From Spirosomataceae bacterium TFI 002 (GTDB lineage: Bacteria; Bacteroidota; Bacteroidia; Cytophagales; Spirosomataceae), in contig LT907983.1 of the NCBI GenBank assembly GCA_900230115.1, forward strand, positions 62,001 to 126,000: a stretch of DNA of 64,000 nucleotides. Direction: 5' to 3'. The notes under the pieces were generated by a model that saw only the letters and a list, made by a program, of their open reading frames with translations, was not told where the DNA came from and did not search any database. Position 1 is the stretch's first letter. The number at the start of each line of letters is the position of its first letter. Shown here piece after piece: positions 1 to 9,911 of this stretch. A program made the translations under genes and the position numbers.

Positions 1-2271
1 CAATCGGAGAAAGTCTTGAAAATCACTCATCTTGAGGCTAAGATATTCAAGTCAGATGTAATAGGAACTGAGCATCTTTTGTTAGCAATATTAAGAGATG
101 GAGATAATCTTGGATGTCAAATACTTAATAGATTCAAAGTCAATTATGAATTGATTAAAGAAATGCTTGAGTATCAGCTTACTGGAGGCAACCCTACAAT
201 GGAGAAACCAGAAACTGACGACGACGAAGATAGACTGTTCTCAGGAACTGGACAATCTCAGAAGGACAGTAAAACAGGAGAAAAATCTAAAACACCAATT
301 CTCGATAATTTTGGAAAAGATTTAACCAAAATGGCCGAAAGCGGCAAATTGGATCAAATCATAGGTCGTGAGAAAGAAATTGAGCGTGTAGCCCAGATTT
401 TATCTAGAAGAAAAAAGAACAATCCTATACTTATAGGTGAGCCGGGAGTTGGTAAAACTGCCATTGCAGAAGGACTTGCTTTACGTATTGTTCAAAAGAA
501 AGTATCAAGAGTTTTATTCGATAAACGAGTTGTAACACTGGATTTAGCATCACTTGTTGCTGGAACAAAATACCGTGGACAATTCGAAGAAAGAATGAAA
601 GCCGTAATGACCGAGCTAGAGAAGTCTACAAATGTCATTCTTTTCATTGACGAGATCCATACTATTGTAGGAGCTGGAGGAGCAAGTGGCTCACTCGATG
701 CATCTAACATGTTTAAACCTGCTTTATCCAGAGGTGATATTCAATGTATAGGTGCAACTACTTTGGACGAGTACAGACAGTACATTGAGAAAGATGGTGC
801 CTTGGCTCGTAGATTCCAGATGGTGATGGTAGACCCTACTTCTGTAGAGGAAACTATTGAAATCTTGAACAACATCAAAGACAAATACGAAGATCACCAC
901 AATGTAATTTATGGTGATGATGCTATCGAAGCTGCAGTTAAATATTCTGAAAGATACATTTCAGACCGTTTCCTGCCTGACAAAGCAATTGACGTTATTG
1001 ATGAAGTGGGTGCGAGAGTACACATCAATAATATTATTGTACCTCAAGAAATTTTGGATCTAGAAGAGGCTGTAGAAGATATCAAACTTGAGAAAAACAA
1101 AGTCGTTAAAAGTCAGAGATACGAAGAAGCCGCTCAGTTAAGAGACAAAGAGAAAAAACTGATAGATCAATTAGATAAGGTGAAGGCTGCTTGGGAAGAA
1201 GAAAGTAAAAGCAAAAGACACTTAGTATCAGAAGAGAATATTGGTGAAGTAATAGCACAAATGACAGGAATTCCTGTTCGCAAAGTCAATATGGACGAAA
1301 GCGAGCGAATCCTGAAAATGGGCGATACACTTAGAGAAAGAATAATTGGACAAGATAAACCAATTGAAAAGCTTACTAAAGCAATTCAAAGAACAAGAGT
1401 TGGACTAAAAGATCCTAAAAAACCAATTGGGTCATTTATTTTCTTAGGTCCTACTGGGGTTGGTAAAACTGAGCTTGCAAAAGTTTTGACTACCTATCTA
1501 TTCGATAATGAGGATGCCTTGATACGAATAGACATGAGTGAATACATGGAGAAATTCAGTATCTCTCGCCTAGTAGGAGCTCCTCCAGGATACGTTGGTT
1601 ATGAAGAAGGTGGACAATTAACCGAGAAGGTTCGTAGAAAACCATATTCTGTTATTCTTTTAGACGAAATCGAAAAAGCACATCCAGATGTCTTCAATAT
1701 TTTGTTGCAAGTTTTGGACGATGGTCAGTTGACAGATAGCCTAGGTAGAAAAGTTGATTTTAGAAATACAATCATTATCATGACTTCTAATATTGGAGTT
1801 CGTGACTTAAAAGATTTTGGTTCTGGAATTGGATTTGCAACTAAAGCAAGAATCGAAAATCAAGATGAAGCTGTTAAAAGCACTATTCAAAATGCATTAA
1901 GAAAGACTTTCAGTCCTGAATTCTTGAACAGATTAGATGATGTGATCATATTTGATTCTTTATCGAAAGAGAATATTTTCAATATCATTGACATTGCAAT
2001 TGGAAAGCTATTCAAAAGAATCAATGGTTTAGGGTATGAGGTATCTCTTACACTTAAAGCAAAAGAATTCTTATCTGAAAAAGGATATGATCAGCAATAT
2101 GGTGCTCGTCCTTTGAACAGAGCTATTCAAAAGTACGTTGAAGATCCTTTAGCAGAAGAAATTCTCAAAGGAAAGCTGTCCGATGGTGATATCATCCTTG
2201 TTGATTATAGCGGCGAAGGTGAAGAACTCGAAATTCAGCGAAAACCGAAAGAAGAAGTAATAGAACAATAA
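1..2271 (+). CDS. clpC: ATP-dependent Clp protease ATP-binding subunit ClpC (5' end outside window)
   Basis: This is a cytosolic AAA+ unfoldase that feeds substrates to ClpP. The reading frame is open to base 1 and codes for Clp N-domain residues there ([12 protein letters not shown], then [16 protein letters not shown]), so the gene starts upstream and the first in-frame TTG at 16 is not the true start. Visible domains are the second half of the N-terminal repeat, AAA-1 with Walker [10 protein letters not shown] and Walker B ILFIDEIH, a UVR-type middle segment ([14 protein letters not shown]) that marks ClpC rather than ClpB, AAA-2 with [10 protein letters not shown] and LLDEIEKAH, and the C-terminal D2-small domain ([23 protein letters not shown]). 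A strong hairpin terminator follows the stop. Confidence 0.96.
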   Translation, partial: QSEKVLKITHLEAKIFKSDVIGTEHLLLAILRDGDNLGCQILNRFKVNYELIKEMLEYQLTGGNPTMEKPETDDDEDRLFSGTGQSQKDSKTGEKSKTPILDNFGKDLTKMAESGKLDQIIGREKEIERVAQILSRRKKNNPILIGEPGVGKTAIAEGLALRIVQKKVSRVLFDKRVVTLDLASLVAGTKYRGQFEERMKAVMTELEKSTNVILFIDEIHTIVGAGGASGSLDASNMFKPALSRGDIQCIGATTLDEYRQYIEKDGALARRFQMVMVDPTSVEETIEILNNIKDKYEDHHNVIYGDDAIEAAVKYSERYISDRFLPDKAIDVIDEVGARVHINNIIVPQEILDLEEAVEDIKLEKNKVVKSQRYEEAAQLRDKEKKLIDQLDKVKAAWEEESKSKRHLVSEENIGEVIAQMTGIPVRKVNMDESERILKMGDTLRERIIGQDKPIEKLTKAIQRTRVGLKDPKKPIGSFIFLGPTGVGKTELAKVLTTYLFDNEDALIRIDMSEYMEKFSISRLVGAPPGYVGYEEGGQLTEKVRRKPYSVILLDEIEKAHPDVFNILLQVLDDGQLTDSLGRKVDFRNTIIIMTSNIGVRDLKDFGSGIGFATKARIENQDEAVKSTIQNALRKTFSPEFLNRLDDVIIFDSLSKENIFNIIDIAIGKLFKRINGLGYEVSLTLKAKEFLSEKGYDQQYGARPLNRAIQKYVEDPLAEEILKGKLSDGDIILVDYSGEGEELEIQRKPKEEVIEQ

Positions 2272-2274
2272 TAG

Positions 2275-2303
2275 AAAGCACGGCGAAAGTCGTGCTTTTT
2301 TTT
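2275..2303 (+). terminator. Rho-independent terminator after clpC
   Basis: The stem AAAGCACG / CGTGCTTT closes over a GCGAAAGT loop with a GAAA centre and is followed by a run of T. It begins four bases after the clpC stop codon. Confidence 0.85.
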
Positions 2304-2328
2304 AGCTTTGTGTTTCAATTTCTCTTTC

Positions 2329-3489
2329 ATGAAAAAAATACTTTTTGCTGTTTTATTTATTTGCTTTAGTCTCTTAGTAAAAGGACAGAATGTTCAACTC
2401 AGCGAACAAACTCAAGTTTCCCTTTTGACCATTTCGGCAGGAGAAGAGTTGTATTCTACATTTGGCCATAGTGCCATTAGAATAAATGACCCAATCAACG
2501 GGATTGATGAAAACTACAACTACGGTTCCTTCGATTTTGATGCCGAAGGATTCTATATTAAGTTTTTGAGAGGTACACTACCCTACGAAATTAGTTCCTA
2601 TGAGTTTTCAAGAGAATTTCAATACTGGACAAGTTTGGAGTATCAAGGAAGAGGAGTAATTCAACAAGTATTGAACCTAAATCAAGAGCAAAAACAAAAG
2701 GTATACGAGCTTTTGGAAGAAAACCTGAAACCAGAAAACAAACAGTATCAATACAAGTTCTTCTTCGACAATTGCAGCACAAGACTCAAAGATATTCTCC
2801 AATCCGCATGTGGGGATAGCTTAAGCTTTAATCCTTCCATTCACCCAGATAGTACCTACAGACAATGGATTGATAAATATGCCAAGGAAAACAATAAGCT
2901 TTGGTCAGACTTTGCAATGGATATTGCTATTGGTGTTCCTTCCGATGACACTACCGGCTGGGAAGGTGCAATGTTTTTACCTTATAATTTAATGGATGCT
3001 TTCGGAGGGGCTCAAATCATAAGAAATGGTAAAAGTGAACCCTTTGTTATTATTGAAACTGTACTAGCAGAAAGGAGAATTACCAATCCTGAAGAAAGAC
3101 TAACTCCAATTATATTCTTTGGAATTATTTTCGCTTTGGCATTATATATCACGTGGATTGAGGTCAAATCCGAAGTTAGAAGCAAGTGGTTTGACAAAAC
3201 ATTTTTTACCATAACGGGAGTTTCGGGGCTTATATTTTGTTTGCTTTGGTTTGCAACCGACCATGGAGTAACCAATCAAAATTTCAATATTTTATGGGCT
3301 TTCCCTTTGGTACTTTTTGCAGTTTGGAAAAAAAATAAAACCTCTAAGGTCATTTTCCTAATTCAAATGATTTTGGCTTTATTCCTAATATTAGCTTGGT
3401 GGTATATTCCACAGGGCTTAAACCCAGCAATTATTCCTATTGCCGGTATTGTAATCATTAGATCATATTTATTTTGGAAGAGAAACTAG
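2329..3489 (+). CDS. DUF4105 family membrane protein
   Basis: Envelope protein of unknown function. The start is taken as the ATG at 2329 because it begins a signal peptide (MKKILFAVLFICFSLL, cleavage near VKGQ); an in-frame upstream start at 2308 would put seven residues in front of it. The soluble part carries the DUF4105 pattern: TFGHSAIRI near the N-terminus, a YGSFDF segment, and FFDNCSTRLKDIL, whose His, Asn and Cys resemble an NlpC/P60-like hydrolase site. The last ~120 residues form four hydrophobic helices. It may be a membrane-anchored peptidoglycan or lipid hydrolase; this is inference. The next gene starts inside its last codons. Confidence 0.85.
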   Translation: MKKILFAVLFICFSLLVKGQNVQLSEQTQVSLLTISAGEELYSTFGHSAIRINDPINGIDENYNYGSFDFDAEGFYIKFLRGTLPYEISSYEFSREFQYWTSLEYQGRGVIQQVLNLNQEQKQKVYELLEENLKPENKQYQYKFFFDNCSTRLKDILQSACGDSLSFNPSIHPDSTYRQWIDKYAKENNKLWSDFAMDIAIGVPSDDTTGWEGAMFLPYNLMDAFGGAQIIRNGKSEPFVIIETVLAERRITNPEERLTPIIFFGIIFALALYITWIEVKSEVRSKWFDKTFFTITGVSGLIFCLLWFATDHGVTNQNFNILWAFPLVLFAVWKKNKTSKVIFLIQMILALFLILAWWYIPQGLNPAIIPIAGIVIIRSYLFWKRN

Positions 3490-4277
3490 ACTTACGCACC
3501 CTTGTTAAAGAAACAATTCTTGTAGCTCAAGAAGCTGCTGAATTTATACAGAAAGAATCAAAAGCCTTTAAATCTAGCTCCATTGAGTACAAAGATGTAA
3601 ACAATGTAGTTTCTTACGTAGATAAAGAAACTGAAAAGCTAATTGTGAAAGGCTTGAATGCACTAGGCTTAAGTGCTGGGTTTATTACTGAAGAAGAAAC
3701 AGTTGCCACTTCTGATCAAAACGGGCTAAACTGGATCATTGACCCTTTGGATGGCACAGCCAATTATGTACATGGTTTACCACATTATTCGGTAAGTATC
3801 GCTCTTTCTAAGGGGAATGACGTGTTACTTGGAGTGGTGGTTCATGCTGTAACTGGTGAAGTATTTCACGCCATAAAAGGTGGCGGAGCTTTTAAAAACA
3901 ACGAACCTATTTCTGTAAGTAAAAACGATGACCTTGGAAAAAGCCTTTTGGCAACTGGTTTTCCATATTACAAATTTGAAGGAATGAGTAAGTATCTTCA
4001 GATTCTAGAATCATTAATGCAGAAAACTCATGGTTTGCGTAGGTTTGGTTCAGCTGCTCTTGACTTAGCCCATGTTGCCGAAGGCTTTTATGATGGTTTT
4101 TACGAATACAACCTTAACAGCTATGATATGGCAGCAGGTGTACTACTAGTTCAAGAAGCTGGTGGTATCGTCACTGATTTTGAAGGTGGAAACGAATACC
4201 TTTTCCGCGGAGATGTAGTTGCCGGAAATGCACATCAGATAAATGTTTTAAAAGAAATTCAAAAATACTGGAGTTAA
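3474..4277 (+). CDS. Inositol monophosphatase family protein (SuhB-like)
   Basis: Mg2+-dependent sugar or inositol phosphate phosphatase, cytosolic. Family motifs are complete: an acidic metal ligand in FITEEETVA, the metal-binding IDPLDGTANYVHG (Asp90 region), and the C-terminal NSYDMAAGVLLVQEAGG. Length 267 aa is normal. There is no ATG near the expected N-terminus; a TTG at 3474, overlapping the DUF4105 gene by 16 bases, gives MEEKLDLRTLVKE and is the best start. The exact substrate (inositol-1-P, histidinol-P, fructose-1,6-bisP) cannot be told from sequence alone. Confidence 0.9.
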   Translation: MEEKLDLRTLVKETILVAQEAAEFIQKESKAFKSSSIEYKDVNNVVSYVDKETEKLIVKGLNALGLSAGFITEEETVATSDQNGLNWIIDPLDGTANYVHGLPHYSVSIALSKGNDVLLGVVVHAVTGEVFHAIKGGGAFKNNEPISVSKNDDLGKSLLATGFPYYKFEGMSKYLQILESLMQKTHGLRRFGSAALDLAHVAEGFYDGFYEYNLNSYDMAAGVLLVQEAGGIVTDFEGGNEYLFRGDVVAGNAHQINVLKEIQKYWS

Positions 4278-4790
4278 ATGGAAGAGTTAAAATACCCAAT
4301 TGGTCGTTTTTCTATAAAAAGCGATTATTCTCTAGAAGAAATCGAGGGCTTTAAAGATAAGCTCAGAACGTTTCCCAAAAGATTTAGGGAAGCCTGTAAG
4401 GGAATTTCTGCAGCTGAATTGAAAACTGCATATAGACCAGATGGTTGGACAGCACAGCAAGTTATTCATCATGTAAGCGACAGCCACGGAAACATGTTGG
4501 TTAGACTTAAATGGTCTTTAACAGAAGAGCGTCCAAAAATCAAAGGATATTTTGAAGATAGATGGGCAACTCTAGCTGATTATAATCTTTCACATGAGAT
4601 TTCTTTAGATCAACTAAATGTTATTCATGCGAAAGTTATGGCAATAGTTGACAGCTTGTCTTTTAAAGAACTAGAGAAAGGCTATTTACACCCAGAAGAT
4701 GGGAATTTTTATCCGATTAAGGGCGTTCTAGCTTTATATGCATGGCACGGTGATCATCACATTGCCCACATTGATATTTGTAGAAAATAA
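4278..4790 (+). CDS. YfiT-like DinB superfamily metal-dependent hydrolase/transferase
   Basis: Four-helix-bundle DinB protein of the YfiT/bacillithiol-transferase type, 170 aa. The three metal-binding histidines are visible: one in QQVIHHVSDSHGN and two in YAWHGDHHIAHI at the C-terminus, along with the typical N-terminal LKYPIGRF stretch. It starts immediately after the inositol phosphatase stop codon and is probably cotranscribed with it. In Firmicutes relatives act as thiol S-transferases; the physiological thiol partner here is unknown. Confidence 0.85.
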   Translation: MEELKYPIGRFSIKSDYSLEEIEGFKDKLRTFPKRFREACKGISAAELKTAYRPDGWTAQQVIHHVSDSHGNMLVRLKWSLTEERPKIKGYFEDRWATLADYNLSHEISLDQLNVIHAKVMAIVDSLSFKELEKGYLHPEDGNFYPIKGVLALYAWHGDHHIAHIDICRK

Positions 4791-4933
4791 TGGAAGACTT
4801 CCTAATTGTACTTTTAGCATTATTTGCTTCAGCTTACTTAATACGACTAATGATTAGTCAGTTTAAAGGAAAAAGTACTTGTGCAAGCTCAGGATGTAAC
4901 AAATGTGATCAATCTTCCAAATCTCTTGCGTAA
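4790..4933 (+). CDS. Small Cys-rich single-pass membrane protein (FeoB-associated-like)
   Basis: A 47-residue frame whose ATG overlaps the TAA of the preceding gene (taATG), suggesting translational coupling. It reads as one hydrophobic helix (MEDFLIVLLALFASAYLIRL) and then a short tail with three cysteines (CASSGCNKC). This matches the layout of the FeoB-associated Cys-rich membrane family, although no feoA/feoB is in the window. Its last 25 bases overlap, tail to tail, the 3' end of the queuosine transporter gene on the other strand. Confidence 0.65.
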   Translation: MEDFLIVLLALFASAYLIRLMISQFKGKSTCASSGCNKCDQSSKSLA

Positions 4934-5688
4934 GTTGCTTCTTTAATCAATTCTGCTGATTTCTCTTTTCCTAAATATTTATCAATCACATTATGTGCAA
5001 TGTAAATAACTGGAGTAAGACCAATCGCCACTATTAGTTTGTATATATAATTGATAGTTCCTACCGCAAAAGTTTGTTTTAAATCCCAATTGCCAAAAAC
5101 ATAAAAGGCAATAAATATTACAATAAAGCTATCAATGAGCTGTGACACAGCTGTAGAACCAGTTGCCCGCAGCCAGAGCATCTTGTTATTTGTTACTCTT
5201 CTTAGCTTGTGGAAAACAAAGGCATCAAGAATTTGCCCCACCAAAAAGGCCACTAAACTTCCAATGATGATCCCCATTCCTTGTCTGAAGATTATCCTAT
5301 AACCTTCATTGATATTTAAGTAATTTCCTTCTGAGTCAACTTTATTAAGGTCAATCCAAAATTGGGCTGGCGTAAGTCCTGTGGAAATATAAATAATCAC
5401 AAAACTGTACGCAATAAGTCCTGCGGTGAGGTAACTAATTCTCTTTACTCCTCTTGGACCAAAATATTCATTAATAACATCCGAAACGATAAAAACAATA
5501 GGCCAATTTAAAACTCCAGCACTCATGTTGAGATCCATGGTGTACCCAAGGATATTCAAGTTTATTGGTTGAAAACCAAGAGTCGCTTCTACCGAAAATA
5601 TTTTTGCACCTAATATTTCAGCAATAATGGCATTAGTAAGAAATATACCAGCCAAAACGAGGAAAAGAGTTTGTTTTTGCGAGTTCAA
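4909..5688 (-). CDS. yhhQ: Queuosine precursor transporter (YhhQ/VUT family)
   Basis: Inner-membrane importer of queuosine precursors (preQ0/preQ1 in E. coli YhhQ). The 259 aa protein has about six hydrophobic helices and family segments such as LNWPIVFIVSDVINEYFG, the IGSLVAFLVGQILDAFVFHKLR region, LWLRATGSTAVSQLIDSF and a C-terminal YIAHNVIDKYLG. It is followed on the same strand, 11 bases upstream of its start, by the LolD-like gene, so the two may share a transcript. Confidence 0.88.
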   Translation of the reverse strand: MNSQKQTLFLVLAGIFLTNAIIAEILGAKIFSVEATLGFQPINLNILGYTMDLNMSAGVLNWPIVFIVSDVINEYFGPRGVKRISYLTAGLIAYSFVIIYISTGLTPAQFWIDLNKVDSEGNYLNINEGYRIIFRQGMGIIIGSLVAFLVGQILDAFVFHKLRRVTNNKMLWLRATGSTAVSQLIDSFIVIFIAFYVFGNWDLKQTFAVGTINYIYKLIVAIGLTPVIYIAHNVIDKYLGKEKSAELIKEATYARDLED

Positions 5689-5699
5689 TGCTTTGAATT

Positions 5700-6359
5700 T
5701 TAAGGGACAATTAATCCATCTTGAATGGTAATAGTCCTGTCCGCAAGTTCAGAGAGCTGTTCATTGTGAGTTACTATGACAAAGGAACAATTATAAATGT
5801 TTCGAATTTCTAAGAATAAGTTATGTAATTCATCGGCATTTTTTGAGTCTAAATTACCCGTAGGCTCATCCGCAAAAATAATTTTGGGCTCATTTATTAA
5901 GGCACGTGCAACCGCAACTCTCTGTTGCTCTCCACCTGACAATTCCGAGGGAAGGTGATTTTCTCTCGATTCCATATTTAGAGCTCTGAGTAATTCCTGG
6001 GCTTTCTTTTTAACTTCACTTTCATCTCTTTTTCCAATCCAACCAGGAAGACATACATTTTCTAAAGCTGTAAGTTCTCCCATTAAATTATGAAACTGAA
6101 ACACAAAACCCATTTTAGAGTTTCTCGCCAGATTTAGCTCTTTATCGCTCAAATTGGCCAACTCAGTTTTATCCAATGTTATAGAACCGCTATCTGGTGT
6201 ATCTAATGTACCTAATATTTGAAGTAAAGTTGTCTTGCCAGCACCACTAGGGCCTACGATAGTAACTATTTCTTTAGGTTGTATTTCCAAGTCTATTCCT
6301 TTCAGGACCTCCAACTGACCATATTTTTTATATATGGATTTTGCTATTAACAATGACAT
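5700..6359 (-). CDS. ABC transporter ATPase, LolD/MacB type
   Basis: ATPase subunit of an envelope ABC system, probably LolD (lipoprotein release). Visible motifs are Walker [11 protein letters not shown]-loop FQFHNL, signature [15 protein letters not shown], Walker [13 protein letters not shown] and the H-loop VTHN. Length 219 aa is typical. No permease gene is adjacent, as is common for lolD in Bacteroidota, where lolE-like permeases lie elsewhere. The gene diverges from sucC across a 96-bp gap. Confidence 0.85.
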   Translation of the reverse strand: MSLLIAKSIYKKYGQLEVLKGIDLEIQPKEIVTIVGPSGAGKTTLLQILGTLDTPDSGSITLDKTELANLSDKELNLARNSKMGFVFQFHNLMGELTALENVCLPGWIGKRDESEVKKKAQELLRALNMESRENHLPSELSGGEQQRVAVARALINEPKIIFADEPTGNLDSKNADELHNLFLEIRNIYNCSFVIVTHNEQLSELADRTITIQDGLIVP

Positions 6360-6455
6360 GATTTATAAACGTAGTCTGGTTTTTATTTGAACGAACAGAA
6401 TAATTGGCTAATTTGGCACAAAATTAGAAAAATTCAATTTTCAGATCGATAAACA

Positions 6456-7667
6456 ATGAATATTCACGAATACCAAGGTAAAGAAATTCTTGCGAAATAC
6501 GGCGTACGTATCCAAAATGGAATTGTTGCAGACACTCCTGAAAAAGCAGTTGAAGCTTACAATGAAATCGCGAAAAGAACTAATTCAAAATTTGCAGTTG
6601 TAAAGTCTCAAATCCATGCAGGTGGTAGAGGTAAAGGTAAAATTGTTGGTACAGAGCACCGTGGTGTTCAACTTGCTAAGTCGGCTGAAGAAGTAAGAAC
6701 AATTGCTACTAATCTTTTGGGAAACACTTTGGTAACAATCCAAACTGGAGAAGAAGGAAAAGTTGTTAACCAAATTTTGGTTGCTGAAGATGTTTACTAT
6801 CCTGGCGAAAGTGAAACTTCTGAAATCTACATGGGAATTTTGCTTGACCGTACAAAAGGTTGCAACGTTATCATGGCATCTACAGAAGGTGGAATGGATA
6901 TCGAAGAAGTTGCTGAGCATTCTCCTGAGAAAATCATCAAAGAATGGATCGATCCTACAGTTGGACTTCAGGCTTTTCAGGCAAGAAAAGTAGCCAACAA
7001 ACTAGGTTTAACTGGTTTAGCTAACAAAGAAATGGTGAAATTCATCTTTTCTCTTTACAAAGCTTATGACGCCACAGATTCTTCAATGTTTGAGATCAAC
7101 CCTGTTCTTAAAACATCAGACAATTTGATTCTTGCTGTTGATGCGAAAGTAAACATTGATGACAATGCACTTTTCCGTCACAAGGACCTTTTGGAACTTA
7201 GAGACGTTGCAGAAGAAGACCCAATGGAATACGAGGCTTCTCAAAACGACCTTAATTATGTAAAACTTGACGGTAACGTGGGTTGCATGGTGAATGGTGC
7301 TGGTCTGGCAATGGCAACTATGGATATAATCAAATTGTACGGTGGTGAGCCCGCTAACTTTTTGGATGTAGGTGGTGGAGCAAATGCTACTACTGTAGAA
7401 GCAGGGTTTAGAATAATCCTTAAAGATCCTAATGTGAAATGTATTTTCGTAAATATCTTCGGTGGTATTGTACGTTGCGATAGAGTAGCAAATGGTATTG
7501 TAGAAGCTTACAAGTCGATTGGAGAAATTCCAGTTCCTATTGTAGTTAGACTTCAAGGAACCAATGCTGAACTAGGAGCTGAGATCATTAACAACTCTGG
7601 TTTAAAAGTATTTTCTGCTACTGTATTGAAAGATGCAGCTGAACTGGTAAAGAAGGTTTTAGCTTAA
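6456..7667 (+). CDS. sucC: Succinate-CoA ligase (ADP-forming) beta subunit
   Basis: TCA-cycle enzyme that makes ATP or GTP from succinyl-CoA together with SucD. The N-terminus [17 protein letters not shown], the ATP-grasp segment [17 protein letters not shown], the metal/nucleotide region FEINPVL and the C-terminal CoA-ligase domain with [14 protein letters not shown] and IFVNIFGGI are all present. At 403 aa it is full length. sucD is not adjacent, so the subunits are encoded apart. Confidence 0.96.
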   Translation: MNIHEYQGKEILAKYGVRIQNGIVADTPEKAVEAYNEIAKRTNSKFAVVKSQIHAGGRGKGKIVGTEHRGVQLAKSAEEVRTIATNLLGNTLVTIQTGEEGKVVNQILVAEDVYYPGESETSEIYMGILLDRTKGCNVIMASTEGGMDIEEVAEHSPEKIIKEWIDPTVGLQAFQARKVANKLGLTGLANKEMVKFIFSLYKAYDATDSSMFEINPVLKTSDNLILAVDAKVNIDDNALFRHKDLLELRDVAEEDPMEYEASQNDLNYVKLDGNVGCMVNGAGLAMATMDIIKLYGGEPANFLDVGGGANATTVEAGFRIILKDPNVKCIFVNIFGGIVRCDRVANGIVEAYKSIGEIPVPIVVRLQGTNAELGAEIINNSGLKVFSATVLKDAAELVKKVLA

Positions 7668-7693
7668 TATTAAATAAAAACATATTAAATTGG

Positions 7694-7722
7694 CTCCGTG
7701 AATCCATTCACGGAGTTTTTTT
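7694..7722 (+). terminator. Rho-independent terminator after sucC
   Basis: Perfect 9-bp stem CTCCGTGAA / TTCACGGAG with a TCCA loop followed by seven T. The T run ends directly at the next gene's ATG at 7723, so that gene has essentially no free leader if transcription starts upstream of the hairpin. Confidence 0.85.
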
Positions 7723-9069
7723 ATGAGCAATATACTAAAGGAAATAAATAAGTTTAGGCACGAGTTTTTCGACCTTGAACAAGATCGAGCAGGTTTTAGC
7801 GAGATCATTGAGGACATTGAAAAAGGAACTGAATTCAAAGGAACAAATCTTTGGATTCTGATTTTTGCAATTATGGTTGCCTCTGTGGGATTGAATGTAA
7901 ATTCACCAGCAGTTGTGATTGGAGCCATGCTTATTTCTCCACTCATGGGTCCAATCATGGGGATTGGCTTGGGCTTGGGAACATTCGATTTTCAGTTGAT
8001 TAAAAAGGCCTCCAAAAATCTTGCAATCGCCGTTACGATCTCGGTACTTACCTCTGCCATTTATTTTTACCTTACTCCATTATATGAAGCTCAGTCTGAA
8101 TTATTAGCTCGTACTACACCTACAATCTGGGACGTTTTAATAGCATTTTTTGGTGGACTGGCTGGTATTGTAGCGGTAACAAGAAAAGAAAAAAGCAATG
8201 CCATACCTGGTGTAGCCATTGCAACCGCCTTGATGCCGCCACTATGTACGGCTGGCTACGGACTTGCAACTGGAAATTTCAATTATTTCTTTGGTGCGTT
8301 TTATCTGTTTTTTATCAACTCTGTTTTTATATCTGTTTCTGCCTTTATCATTATCCGATTTTTGAAAATTCCTTATAAAACTTGGGTAGATGTTGCACAA
8401 CAAAAGAAAATGAGGAATTATGTATGGATAGTTGTGATACTCACGGTTTTACCCAGCATATATTTGGGAGTTGGAATCGTTCAGAACAGTATCTTTAAGC
8501 GAAATGCTACTAACTTCATTGATCAAGAGTTCGATTTTGATGAAAGTAAAGTCCTAGAGTCAAAGCTTGATGCAAAAGCAAAAACAATTGAAATTTATGT
8601 CTACGGAGAGCCTTTAACAAAACCTCAGCTAGTAGAATTAAATAAGGATTTAGGTCAATATAATTTAAGTGATGCTAAATTGATCATCAGGCAGAACAAG
8701 GAAAATATTCAGATTGACAACCTTTCTGAAATGAAGACTGGTATTATTGAAGACCTATATAAAAAGAACGAAGAGGTCCTCCAAAGCAAAAATGAGCAAA
8801 TAGGTTTCTTAGAAAAGGAATTGAGTCGATATAAGAAATATGAAACAATTCACGATGAAATTAGTAGAGAAATAGAAGCTCAATACCCGCAAGTAACCAA
8901 GTGTGCAATGAATGAAATGATCATTCACGAAAACAACGCACCTAACGATACGTTGACACTAGTTTATCTTTCAAGTAAAAAAAGGTTAAGCAATTCAGAA
9001 ATAAAAAAGTTAAATAACTGGCTGAAAGTGAGAGTGAAAGATGAGAATATAAAATTGATCTTTGAATGA
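7723..9069 (+). CDS. DUF389 family (TIGR00341-like) membrane protein
   Basis: Integral membrane protein of unknown function. Residues 1-40 are soluble; then come about six hydrophobic helices holding the DUF389 core, with repeated Gly/Pro motifs VNSPAVVIGAMLISPLMGPIMGIGLG and PGVAIATALMPPLCTAGYG. After the membrane domain (about residue 260) lies a soluble C-terminal domain with a coiled-coil stretch (KNEEVLQSKNEQIGFLEKEL). The stop overlaps the start of the MscS gene by four bases (ATGA), so the pair is translationally coupled, which suggests a shared envelope role. Confidence 0.85.
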   Translation: MSNILKEINKFRHEFFDLEQDRAGFSEIIEDIEKGTEFKGTNLWILIFAIMVASVGLNVNSPAVVIGAMLISPLMGPIMGIGLGLGTFDFQLIKKASKNLAIAVTISVLTSAIYFYLTPLYEAQSELLARTTPTIWDVLIAFFGGLAGIVAVTRKEKSNAIPGVAIATALMPPLCTAGYGLATGNFNYFFGAFYLFFINSVFISVSAFIIIRFLKIPYKTWVDVAQQKKMRNYVWIVVILTVLPSIYLGVGIVQNSIFKRNATNFIDQEFDFDESKVLESKLDAKAKTIEIYVYGEPLTKPQLVELNKDLGQYNLSDAKLIIRQNKENIQIDNLSEMKTGIIEDLYKKNEEVLQSKNEQIGFLEKELSRYKKYETIHDEISREIEAQYPQVTKCAMNEMIIHENNAPNDTLTLVYLSSKKRLSNSEIKKLNNWLKVRVKDENIKLIFE

Positions 9070-9911
9070 TACAGCAGCTTGTAGAATTACTGGAAATAAC
9101 AATTCTTCATTTTGGAAAATATAAACTCCAAGTAATTGATATTGCACTTATTGGACTAATATTTTTTGCAACGAGGTTCGTACTTTTTATAATTACCAAA
9201 CTTCTAAACAGGTTAGTGATTAGAGGCAAAATGGAAGACAGGAACAAAAAGTCCATTATGCTCCTGCTTCGCTATTTCCTATCAATTCTTGCCATAGTAG
9301 CAGGAATGGAAGTCATAGGTATAGAAGTAACCTTGCTACTTGCTGGATCTGCTGCTCTGTTGGTCGGTTTAGGACTTGGATTGCAACAAATTTTTTCTGA
9401 CATCATTTCGGGTATCATTTTACTTGCCGAAGGCAGTGTTAAGATTGGCGATATCATGGAAGTCGACGGTCTAATAGGCAAAGTCACGACGATCAATTTA
9501 AGAACATCAGAAATATTGACACGAGACGGAATAGTGATCATTGTTCCCAATCACAAATTCATTGTTGAGAATGTTATCAATTGGAGTCACAATGCTAACA
9601 TCACCCGATTCAATGTAACTGTGGGTGTAGCATATGGAACAGACCCTAACCTAGTAAAAGAAATTCTTATTCAGTGTGCTCACCAAAACGAAGACATTAC
9701 ATCTACAGGTATTCATGCTCCTAATGTAAGACTAATCAACTTTGGTGACAGTTCGCTTGATTTCGAACTACTATTTTGGAGCCAAAATGGCTTTACAATT
9801 GAAAATACGAAGAGCAATCTACGTTTCTTAATTGTTCAAAAATTCAAAGAACGAGGTGTTGAAATTCCATTCCCGCAACGTGATTTACATTTGAAGAGCG
9901 GAAAGTTTTAA
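9066..9911 (+). CDS. MscS-family mechanosensitive ion channel
   Basis: Small-conductance mechanosensitive channel, 281 aa. Hydrophobic helices cover residues ~20-50 and ~65-110. The pore helix is recognisable as LLAGSAALLVGLGLGLQQIFSDIISGI with its Gly/Ala pattern, followed by the beta domain (VKIGDIMEVDGLIGKV...VIVPNHKFI) and the alpha/beta C-terminal domain ending PFPQRDLHL. It overlaps DUF389 upstream by four bases, and its 3' end overlaps the metallo-hydrolase gene on the other strand by four bases. Confidence 0.93.
   Translation: MIQQLVELLEITILHFGKYKLQVIDIALIGLIFFATRFVLFIITKLLNRLVIRGKMEDRNKKSIMLLLRYFLSILAIVAGMEVIGIEVTLLLAGSAALLVGLGLGLQQIFSDIISGIILLAEGSVKIGDIMEVDGLIGKVTTINLRTSEILTRDGIVIIVPNHKFIVENVINWSHNANITRFNVTVGVAYGTDPNLVKEILIQCAHQNEDITSTGIHAPNVRLINFGDSSLDFELLFWSQNGFTIENTKSNLRFLIVQKFKERGVEIPFPQRDLHLKSGKF

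Noticed and set aside
6585-7556. Antisense frames across sucC
   Set aside because: sucC is unambiguous on the plus strand; these are shadows of it.
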